Source: Paraburkholderia megapolitana (GTDB lineage: Bacteria; Pseudomonadota; Gammaproteobacteria; Burkholderiales; Burkholderiaceae). From it: 64,000 nucleotides of DNA. The position numbers were made by a program, and so were the translations under genes. Of the stretch, positions 7,643-14,887 are shown one piece after another. The stretch spans positions 1,240,001-1,304,000 of the forward strand of contig NZ_CP041743.1 of assembly GCF_007556815.1 (NCBI RefSeq), given 5' to 3'. How positions within the stretch are numbered: the first letter of the stretch is position 1; each line of letters starts with the position of its first letter. Below the pieces are notes generated by a model. That model was not told the origin of the DNA and made no database searches. It saw only the letters and a program-made list of their open reading frames with translations.

Positions 7643-9049
7643 ATGAGCGATCATCCGAGCCGCACGCTCGCAACCTTTGTCGCACAACTGCGCTTCGACG
7701 CGATTCCGCACGAGGTTGTGGAGCGCACGGTGAACCTGTATGTGGACTGGCTCGGCTCGGCGCTCGCGGGCAAGGGCGCGCGACCGGTCGAGAGCGTTGC
7801 GCGGTTCGCGCGTGCGGCGGGTACTTGCGCGGGTGAGCATGCAGGTACGGCAGAAGTATTGATCGACCGCACGCGCACGACACCTTATTTCGCCGCGATG
7901 ATCAACGCGGCCGCCTCGCATTTCGTCGAGCAGGACGACGTGCACAACGGGTCGGTGTTCCATCCGGCGGCGGTTGTGTTTCCGGTTGCGCTCGCGCTTG
8001 CGCAGGCATCGAACGCGTCGGGCCGCGAGTTTATCGCGGCAGTCGTGGCGGGCTACGAAACAGGCATCCGGATCGGCGAATTTCTCGGGCGCTCGCACTA
8101 CAAGATTTTCCACACGACCGGCACGGCAGGCACAGTGGCCGCCGCGGCGACCGCCGGGCGGTTGCTCGGGCTTACGCCGGAACAGATGCTCGATGCGTTC
8201 GGTTCTGCCGGCACACAGGCAAGCGGTCTATGGGAATTCCTGCGCGACGCCGCCGATTCGAAGCAGCTGCACACCGCGATGGCGGCCGCGAACGGCGTGA
8301 TGGCGGCGACGCTCGCGGCCGACGGTTTCAAGGGCGCCACGCATATCCTGGAGGGCGCGCAAGGGATGGCCGCGGGGATGTCGACGGATGCGGACCCAGC
8401 GCGTCTTACCGACCGTCTCGGCGAGCGCTGGGCCACCATCGAGACATCGTTCAAGTACCACGCCGCATGCCGGCATACGCACCCGGCCGCCGACGCGCTG
8501 CTTGCGGTGATCGACGAACACGGGCTCGAACCGGACGACATCGTTCAGGTGACGGCGCATGTGCATCAGGGCGCGCTCGATGTGCTTGGTCCGGTGCACT
8601 CACCGGTCACAGTCCACCAGGCGAAGTTCAACATGGGCACCGTGCTCGGGCTCGTTGCGTATCGCGGCCAGGCCGGCGTGAACGATTTCGAGCGCGATTT
8701 CTCGGCCGGCGATATCGTCGCGTTTCGCGACAAGGTGCGCATGGCGCTCGACGACGAAGTCGATCGCGCCTATCCGGCTCGCTGGATCGGCAAGGTCAGC
8801 GTGCTTATGCGCGACGGTCGGACACTGCGAGGGCGTGTCGACGAACCGAAAGGCGATCCGGGCAATACGTTGTCGCGTGGCGAGATCGACGCGAAGTTTC
8901 GCCAGCTCGCGGCGTTCTCCGGCGCTGCGACAGACGCTGAAGCGGCGCAGTTGCTTGCTGCCGCGTGGAACGTGGCTACGGCGCCGCATGTCGGCATGTT
9001 GTTCGGTGGCGCTCCGCAGGTCGCAGTGTCGATCCCGGCCGCGGCATGA
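7643..9049 (+). CDS. MmgE/PrpD family protein
   Basis: 468 residues beginning at ATG 7643 (19 bases after the CoA transferase). Family motifs are clear: VEQDDVHNGSVFHPAAVVFP (95-114), with the Asp-Asp and His-Pro-Ala elements of the active-site cleft, and FKYHAACRHTHPAADALL in the C-terminal half. The family includes 2-methylcitrate dehydratase and cis-aconitate decarboxylase, the enzyme that makes itaconate. A homologue is found in the P. aeruginosa itaconate operon, but I know of no settled role there. Here it may isomerise, hydrate or supply the substrate. The stop overlaps the next start by four bases (ATGA), implying translational coupling with the lyase. Confidence 0.85.
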   Translation: MSDHPSRTLATFVAQLRFDAIPHEVVERTVNLYVDWLGSALAGKGARPVESVARFARAAGTCAGEHAGTAEVLIDRTRTTPYFAAMINAAASHFVEQDDVHNGSVFHPAAVVFPVALALAQASNASGREFIAAVVAGYETGIRIGEFLGRSHYKIFHTTGTAGTVAAAATAGRLLGLTPEQMLDAFGSAGTQASGLWEFLRDAADSKQLHTAMAAANGVMAATLAADGFKGATHILEGAQGMAAGMSTDADPARLTDRLGERWATIETSFKYHAACRHTHPAADALLAVIDEHGLEPDDIVQVTAHVHQGALDVLGPVHSPVTVHQAKFNMGTVLGLVAYRGQAGVNDFERDFSAGDIVAFRDKVRMALDDEVDRAYPARWIGKVSVLMRDGRTLRGRVDEPKGDPGNTLSRGEIDAKFRQLAAFSGAATDAEAAQLLAAAWNVATAPHVGMLFGGAPQVAVSIPAAA

Positions 9050-9846
9050 GCGCGCGTTCCTATCTGTTCGTGCCCGGCAATCGTCCGGAGCGTTTCGAGA
9101 AGGCACGCGCGGCAGGTGCTGATGCAGTGATCCTGGACCTCGAAGATGCCGTGCCGCCGGACCAGAAATCCGCCGCACGCGACACTGTGCTCGCGCACCT
9201 GGATCCTGTGCGGCCCGCGTTCGTGCGGATCAATGCGGCAGATACGCCATGGTTTGCCGATGACCTCGCCGCGCTAGCCGATCATCCGGGCGTCGCGGGG
9301 ATCGTGCTGCCGAAAGCGGAAACGCGCGAACAGATCGACGCTGTCCTGGCGCATGCGCGTCCTTCGGTCGCCGTACTACCGATTCTCGAAACCGCGCACG
9401 GACTAGCCGGCGTCACAGTGCTGTGCGAAGCGCCGAAGGTACAACGCGTGCTATTCGGCACACTCGATTTCCAGATCGACATGAATATCGAAGGCGACGG
9501 CGACGAGCTGTTGTTTTTTCGTTCGCAGATCGTGCTCGCGTCGCGGCTTGCGGGTATCGAGACGCCTGTCGACGGCCCGTCGACCGTACTCGACGATCCT
9601 GCTGCCATCGAAGCCGATGCGCGGCGCGCCCGGCGTCTCGGTTTCGGCGGCAAGCTGTGCATCCATCCGAAGCAGATCGACGCGGTGCATCGCGCGTATG
9701 CGTGGAGCGACGACGAAAAAGCGTGGGCGGCGCGTGTGCTGCAAGCGGTGCAGGCAAGCGGCGGCTCGGCCGTCGCAGTCGACGGCAAGATGGTCGATCT
9801 GCCGGTGATCCTGAAGGCGCAGCGCATCGCAGGAAGCAGCGGGTAG
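9046..9846 (+). CDS. ccl: Citramalyl-CoA lyase-like CitE/HpcH protein
   Basis: 266 residues. CitE-family marks are in order: YLFVPGNRPERFEKA (4-18), VILDLEDAVPPDQK with the acidic metal ligands, GIVLPKAE, GTLDFQIDMN with the second acidic region, and KLCIHPKQID near the C-terminus. It would cleave citramalyl-CoA to acetyl-CoA and pyruvate, the last step of itaconate breakdown. It is the last gene of the operon, overlaps the PrpD-like stop by four bases, and is followed by a strong hairpin. A malyl- or citryl-CoA lyase role cannot be excluded from sequence alone. Confidence 0.82.
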   Translation: MSARSYLFVPGNRPERFEKARAAGADAVILDLEDAVPPDQKSAARDTVLAHLDPVRPAFVRINAADTPWFADDLAALADHPGVAGIVLPKAETREQIDAVLAHARPSVAVLPILETAHGLAGVTVLCEAPKVQRVLFGTLDFQIDMNIEGDGDELLFFRSQIVLASRLAGIETPVDGPSTVLDDPAAIEADARRARRLGFGGKLCIHPKQIDAVHRAYAWSDDEKAWAARVLQAVQASGGSAVAVDGKMVDLPVILKAQRIAGSSG

Positions 9847-9868
9847 AGCGGGCAGGCATGAAAGACAC

Positions 9869-9896
9869 GGGCCGCCACGCTCAACGCGTGCGGCCC
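9869..9896 (+). terminator. Hairpin at the end of the itaconate operon
   Basis: GGGCCGC-C-ACGC (9869-9880) pairs with GCGTGCGGCCC (9886-9896): an 11-bp stem with a one-base bulge and a five-base loop, 22 bases after the lyase stop. No T-tract follows. It suggests that the LysR gene downstream has its own promoter. Confidence 0.5.
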
Positions 9897-9946
9897 CGGC
9901 AGAAGGGCGCATTTCCCAACGTATAGCGCACACTCGGTTAATATCG

Positions 9947-10873
9947 ATGTCCATCGTTTCGATGCCGCCTTTATCTACCGACATGCACGTCGATTTCGTC
10001 GACCTGAATCTGATCGTCACCCTCGCCGACACGAAGAACCTCGCGCGCGCGGCCGAACGTTGCCATCTGTCGCCGCCGGCCGCGAGTACCCGCGTAAAGA
10101 ATCTCGAAGAGGACCTGGGGTTTCGTCTGCTGTATCGCACGAGCCAGGGCATGACGCTGACGCCGGCCGGCGAATCGTTCGTGCGGCATGCACGGCTCGT
10201 GCTGGAGCGCGTCGAACATCTCGCGGCCGACATGCAGGACTTCGGCGAAGGCATCAAGGGGCACGTGCGCATCTGGGCGAATACGACCGCGATCAGCGAG
10301 TTTCTTCCCGCGGTGTTGAGCCAGTTCCTGCGCGATCATCACGACGTCAACATCGAGCTACGTGAGGTGCTGAGCGGCGAGATCGTCAAAGGCGTTGCGG
10401 ATGGTGCCACCGATATCGGCATCGTCGCCGGCAACGTCGATGCCGGTCATCTGGAGATGCTGCCGTATCGCGACGACAGGCTGGTGCTCGTCGCAGCGCC
10501 TAGTCATCCGCTCGCGCAACGCACGTCCGTCGATTTCTCGGAGACGCTGGACGACGACTTCATCAGCCTGCCGACATCGAGTGCGATTCACTCGTTCATC
10601 ACGATCGCCGCGGATGCGCTTGGGCGGCGTATCAAGCTGCGCATCCAGGTTGGTAATTTCGAAGCGGCGTGCCGGATGATCGCCGCGGGTGTCGGGATCG
10701 GCATCGTGCCCGAATCGGTCGCGCTGCGACACGCGACGACGATGCGAATCGCGATTGTCCGGCTCAACGATGCATGGGCCGAACGCAAGCTCAAGATCTG
10801 CGTGCGCAGCCTGAACGACCTGCCGCAATTTTCCCGCAAGCTGATCGATATGCTGTTGAGCAGCGATAGCTGA
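9947..10873 (+). CDS. LysR-family regulator, probable itaconate/RipR-type activator
   Basis: About 308 residues from ATG 9947; an equally plausible start is ATG 9983, which gives the usual short lead (MHVDFVDLNLIVTLAD). The N-terminal winged helix-turn-helix contains LARAAERCHLSPPAASTRVKN. The C-terminal ligand domain follows, with AAGVGIGIVPESVA typical of LTTRs. It lies on the same strand 100 bp after the lyase, and an MFS carrier follows. In Pseudomonas a LysR gene also borders the itaconate operon, so control by itaconate or its CoA ester is a reasonable inference. Its target is probably in the 3694-4390 region. Confidence 0.85.
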   Translation: MSIVSMPPLSTDMHVDFVDLNLIVTLADTKNLARAAERCHLSPPAASTRVKNLEEDLGFRLLYRTSQGMTLTPAGESFVRHARLVLERVEHLAADMQDFGEGIKGHVRIWANTTAISEFLPAVLSQFLRDHHDVNIELREVLSGEIVKGVADGATDIGIVAGNVDAGHLEMLPYRDDRLVLVAAPSHPLAQRTSVDFSETLDDDFISLPTSSAIHSFITIAADALGRRIKLRIQVGNFEAACRMIAAGVGIGIVPESVALRHATTMRIAIVRLNDAWAERKLKICVRSLNDLPQFSRKLIDMLLSSDS

Positions 10874-11133
10874 CACACGTGCTGGACCTACCGTTCGATG
10901 CGGGAAAACCCGTGCTTCGATGACCCGATCGCGCGTCTGAACGCATCCGATCGCGGCTGTTCGCAGTGCCTGAACGAGCCGTTCCAAAAAAGCAAATTCC
11001 GCTGGCGTTTCGGCGGGCGCAAGCTCCCACTGCAGATCAACCCAGTTCGACGCCGCCCAGTTCGCCCCGAAGTGCATCGCGAGAAAGCACGGGTCCGCTA
11101 CGTTGCCGTCGATAGAACCAATCGGAGACACAT

Positions 11134-12534
11134 TTGGCTATCGTCAATTCGGGCGCCCGGCTCGACCGGCTGCCTGTCAGCCGCTTTCACTGGAAAATTC
11201 TCGGCCTGATCGGTGCGGGCGCTTTCCTCGACGCATTCGACATCTACCTCGCCAACGGCTCGCTGGCTGCGATGGTGAAAAGCGGTTTCACCGACCTGCG
11301 GCTCGGCTCGTTCTTCATTTCAGCGACCTTCCTCGGCATGATGATCGGCGCGGGGCTGTCGGGTTATCTCGGCGATCGCTTCGGCAGGCGTTATTCGTAC
11401 CAGGCGAATCTCGCGATCTTCGGTCTTGCGTCGCTTGCAGCGTGTTTTGCGCCGGACATCTACTGGCTGATCGTGCTGCGCTTCGTGATGGGCGTCGGAC
11501 TCGGCGCGGAACTGGTCGTTGCAGCGGGTACGCTGTGCGAGTTCGTGCCGCCAGCCTCGCGCGGACGCTGGACTTCGCTGCTTGCGCTGATCATCAACTC
11601 GGGGCTGCTCGGTGCGACTGCGATCGGTTACTGGGTGATTCCGCATCTCGGCTGGCGCTATATGTTCGCGATCGCGGGCATTGGTGCGTTGATCGTCTGG
11701 GTGCTGCGGCACCGGATGCCGGAATCGCCGCGCTGGCTCGAAACCGTCGGCCGGCTGGACGAGGCGGAAGCGACCGTGACGGCGATCGAACGCGAAGTCG
11801 CGGCGCAGGTCGGCGTGCTGCCGCCGGTGGCGCACGTGATGAGCCACGCGGCGCCGCATGCGCCGATCTCGGCGCTGTTCGCGCGCGGCATGCTCGGTCG
11901 CACGCTGGTCGCGGCGCTGACTTGCATGGCGATCAATATGTCGTTGTACGGTTTCGTCGCGTGGCTGCCGACGTTCTTCGTGAAGGAAGGGCTGACGATC
12001 GTGCAGTCGCTGGGCTTCGTGCTGCTGATGTCGTTTGGCGCGCCAGCGGGTGCCGTGGTCGGCTACTTTGCCGCGGACCGGATCGGTCGGCGTAATGGGC
12101 TCGTGCTGTTCTCGGCCGTGACCGTCGCGCTCAGCTACCTGTATGTGCAGATGCGCGAGCCGGCGGCGATTTCGATTGTGGGCTTTACGCTGGTGACGGC
12201 CATCTATACGGTCTGCACGCTCGGCCTGTTTGGCTACATTCCTGAACTCTTTCCTACTACGCACCGGCTGCGTGGCACCGGTATTGCCGGCACCTGCGGA
12301 CGTGCGGCGTCGATGTCGACGCCGTATGTTGCGATCGTGCTCTATACGCACTTCGGGGTGACCGGTGTGGTGACGATGGTGAGCGGTGCGCTGGTGCTGT
12401 TGAGCATCGCGATCCTCGCGCTGAGGATCGAGACGAGCCAGTTGACGCTTGAGGCGATTTCGCCGGGGTTGGGCGAACGCACAGACGAATCCGGGGATGC
12501 GCTAACGACCCGCGCACCGACCGGCGCGCATTGA
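11134..12534 (+). CDS. MFS transporter, candidate C5-dicarboxylate (itaconate) carrier
   Basis: 466 residues, twelve predicted membrane segments, initiating at TTG 11134 with GGAGA (11123-11127) at good spacing. DAFDIYLANGSLAAM in TM1 and YLGDRFGRRYSY (the A-loop GDRxGRR motif) place it in the sugar-porter/metabolite-symporter branch of the MFS rather than among drug pumps. PESPRW in the central loop is also typical of sugar and aromatic-acid porters. It follows the LysR gene by 260 bp. In P. aeruginosa a TRAP carrier occupies the equivalent place, so itaconate or a related dicarboxylate is the likely cargo; this is inference from context. Confidence 0.85.
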   Translation: MAIVNSGARLDRLPVSRFHWKILGLIGAGAFLDAFDIYLANGSLAAMVKSGFTDLRLGSFFISATFLGMMIGAGLSGYLGDRFGRRYSYQANLAIFGLASLAACFAPDIYWLIVLRFVMGVGLGAELVVAAGTLCEFVPPASRGRWTSLLALIINSGLLGATAIGYWVIPHLGWRYMFAIAGIGALIVWVLRHRMPESPRWLETVGRLDEAEATVTAIEREVAAQVGVLPPVAHVMSHAAPHAPISALFARGMLGRTLVAALTCMAINMSLYGFVAWLPTFFVKEGLTIVQSLGFVLLMSFGAPAGAVVGYFAADRIGRRNGLVLFSAVTVALSYLYVQMREPAAISIVGFTLVTAIYTVCTLGLFGYIPELFPTTHRLRGTGIAGTCGRAASMSTPYVAIVLYTHFGVTGVVTMVSGALVLLSIAILALRIETSQLTLEAISPGLGERTDESGDALTTRAPTGAH

Positions 12535-12626
12535 CGTTGAATGAAACAACCCCGCACGCGAACGGACAGTCCGAGTCGAGTCAAAGGTTATCCAGGGACG
12601 ACTTGCGGACAAAGTTGTTGCTGATT

Positions 12627-12785
12627 GTACGTTTTTTTAACGTGTACGTTTTTAGCGTACATCGTTTAATAACGTACATAAATCTGTCGTCGAGCTATAT
12701 TTCCCAATAAGTATGGCATCTCCTGCATTTTTGTACGTTATTTGCATCTTGTATGCTTTTATCATACACTGGACAATAAACGTAC
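12627..12785. promoter_or_regulatory. GTACGTT operator array before the AbiE-like pair
   Basis: The heptamer GTACGTT occurs at 12627-12633, 12644-12650 and 12733-12739, and its complement AACGTAC at 12671-12677 and 12779-12785. A sixth GTAC lies at 12657-12660. The segment is much more AT-rich than its surroundings. It ends just before the GTG start of the antitoxin. Autoregulation by the AbiEi-type protein through inverted sites is known for AbiE systems, so these are probable operators. Confidence 0.6.
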
Positions 12786-12798
12786 AGGAGAGTTGCAC

Positions 12799-13899
12799 GT
12801 GATCCTCTCGGACCGCATCGCCAGTAGTGACCAGCGCGCGCTGACGTTGGCTTGCGAAGCATTTTCAGATGCGACGCAGCTCTACCAGGCGACACCCCTC
12901 AGCGCGTCAGGCAGAAAAGGGCAAGCTGACGCGCGGACGTCGACAAACGACGGCCCGGACGCCTGGATCCGCTTCGACGTCGCGGGAAAGCACCTCGTCA
13001 TGCCTGTGGTTATCGAGGCCAGCACCAGTTCGCCCGGCGCGGGAGTCATCGTCAACCGCATGCACTCTCGCGCCACGCCTGAAGACGATCGCCCTTTGAT
13101 GTTTGTCACGCAGCATGTCACGCCAAGGCTGGCGGACGAGCTGATCACCAAACGTATTCCGTTCCTCGACACGGCGGGCAACGTCTTCCTCCAGACACCG
13201 GAGGCGACGATCATGATCGTCGGCCGCGGCAAGCCCACGCTGCAGCGTCTGGATCAAACGTCGCGCTCGACCACACCAAAAGGCATGCGCGTGACCTTCG
13301 CGCTGCTGACCCTGCCCGGTCTCGTGGGGGAACCCTATCGCACGATCGCCGACCTCTCGGGCGTTGCCCTGAACACGGTGAATCTGGCGATGGACGACCT
13401 GATGGATCGCGGTCTGGTGGTGGTCAAGGGCAAGAACAGAGTGATCGTCGACCACCGCCGCTTGGTCGACGACTGGGTAAGCCTCTTTCCGACGCGGCTT
13501 CGCCCGAAGCTCAGCCCGCGGCGCTTTACCAGTTGGACGAAGGACAAGGATTGGTGGCGCAACCCGGAGGCGCTCGACCCTCAAGCCCGTCTTGGTGGCG
13601 AAGTGGCGGCCGACATCCTCACCCGAAAGATCAAACCCGCGACCGTGACGGTCTACGCACCAGGTGGGCTTGCGCCGAAGATGATGTCGAAAGCCATGCT
13701 GAGGCCAGACGAGCGCGGTGATGTCGAGGTACTTGAGGCATTCTGGCCCGTGGAGGCAGAAGACCGATGGGACTTGCCCGATCGGGGAGTCGTTCACCCT
13801 CTGCTGGTCTACGCGGATCTGATCATGTCGGGCGACGACCGGAATCGCGAAGTGGCCCAAGCGATCTACGCACGCTACGTGGCGAACGAGAATGCTTAA
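12799..13899 (+). CDS. AbiEi-like antitoxin/regulator of a type IV toxin-antitoxin system
   Basis: 366 residues from GTG 12799, with AGGAG at 12786-12790; the longer TTG reading from 12742 runs through the operator and is rejected. A motif ITKRIPFLDTAGNVFLQ (residues about 113-129) recalls AbiEi-type proteins with an endonuclease-like core, followed by a winged helix-turn-helix (VGEPYRTIADLSGVALNTVN, about 176-195). The rest is a C-terminal domain that I cannot name. The protein would repress its own promoter and neutralise the partner nucleotidyltransferase in the cytosol. Its stop overlaps the toxin ATG by eight bases, the usual coupling of these pairs. Confidence 0.75.
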   Translation: MILSDRIASSDQRALTLACEAFSDATQLYQATPLSASGRKGQADARTSTNDGPDAWIRFDVAGKHLVMPVVIEASTSSPGAGVIVNRMHSRATPEDDRPLMFVTQHVTPRLADELITKRIPFLDTAGNVFLQTPEATIMIVGRGKPTLQRLDQTSRSTTPKGMRVTFALLTLPGLVGEPYRTIADLSGVALNTVNLAMDDLMDRGLVVVKGKNRVIVDHRRLVDDWVSLFPTRLRPKLSPRRFTSWTKDKDWWRNPEALDPQARLGGEVAADILTRKIKPATVTVYAPGGLAPKMMSKAMLRPDERGDVEVLEAFWPVEAEDRWDLPDRGVVHPLLVYADLIMSGDDRNREVAQAIYARYVANENA

Positions 13900-14808
13900 A
13901 GTCCCCGTCGAACGTCCGGTCGAGCCGCTCACGATTGCCTTGCTACGAGACGTTAGAGATGCGTGCGCGCAACTCGGTACGCAATTCGTGCTCGCGGGCG
14001 CGACGGCGCGTGACATTCTCACGTGGCATCTTCACGACATTAAGGCACCTGTCGCCACGCGTGACGTCGATGTGGCGGTCTGCGCGGTGAGCTGGGCGTT
14101 CCACGACATGCTGATCGACCGGCTATTGCAAACGCGGCGCTTCAGACGTCACCAGAAACAGCAGCAGAAGTTCTTGTTCAAGCGTAGCCCGGACGACTAC
14201 GAGATCGAGCTGGACGTGGTTCCTTTCGGGCAAATTGAAGGACCGCGCGGCGAGATCCACTGGCCACCGGGCGGCGATATTGTGATGACGGTTCTTGGAT
14301 TTCAGGAAGCGGTCGATACGGCAGAACCGGTGGACATCGGCGAGGACCTCGTGGTGCCCGTGGTGACGCTTCCCGCCTTCGTCCTGCTCAAGCTCTTCGC
14401 GTGGAAAGACCGTCGACTGCAAAAAAACACCGACGCTGGGGACATCCTTTTCGTCCTGCGCAACTACTTCCAGGCAGGCAATATCGAACGGACCTTTGAG
14501 AAGGCTGCGGATCTTCTGGGAGCGATGGATTCCGATCCGGTGCTGGCAGCGGCTGGGCTGCTCGGGCGCGATGTACGCAAGCTTGCGTATCCGGGACGCA
14601 GGCAGCGCTACACGCGTTGCTCCAGGCGCCAGAGGACGCCGGAAGGCTGCGGGCGGACCTTGAGGCACGCGCCACCACGCTGCTGGGTGGCTTCGTCGAT
14701 GATTCCGACACCCTGCTCGCGACCTTCACAAAGGAGCTTTTGTCGACGGGCGGAGGAAATGAGGATCGCGCGGACGTGGAGCCTGAAGGGCCGGTGGCCG
14801 GCGCTTGA
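13892..14808 (+). pseudogene. AbiEii-like nucleotidyltransferase toxin, frameshifted near its C-terminus
   Basis: The N-terminal 230 or so residues read well as a nucleotidyltransferase: VLAGATARDIL, then TRDVDVAVCAV supplying the D-x-D pair, and YEIELDVVPFG supplying the third acidic residue, as in AbiEii/AbiGii enzymes that modify NTPs or tRNA. After GRDVRKLAYPG (about 14590) the frame turns Arg/Cys-rich and runs to 14863 without family-like sequence. The -1 frame continues sensibly (AALHALLQAPEDAGRLRADL, then a Leu/Asp-rich helix) to TGA 14806-14808. A single-base deletion near 14582-14600 explains this. It could be a genuine inactivating mutation, a sequencing error or a frameshift site. 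The catalytic core itself is intact. Confidence 0.65.
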
Positions 14809-14850
14809 GAGAGCGCCAAGCCTTGAATCCTCTCGGTTGACCCTGCAAGA

Positions 14851-14870
14851 GCGGCAGCTATAGCTGCCGC
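14851..14870. terminator. Perfect 20-base palindrome between convergent genes
   Basis: GCGGCAGC-TATA-GCTGCCGC forms an eight-base-pair GC stem with a four-base loop. It lies between the toxin gene (plus) and phospholipase gene (minus), so it could terminate both. No T-tract is present. Confidence 0.5.
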
Positions 14871-14887
14871 CCTCACACCTACCTCAC

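Noticed and set aside
12742..12798. TTG start adding 19 residues to the AbiEi-like protein
   Set aside because: The added part lies in the operator/promoter region; GTG 12799 has AGGAG at ideal spacing.
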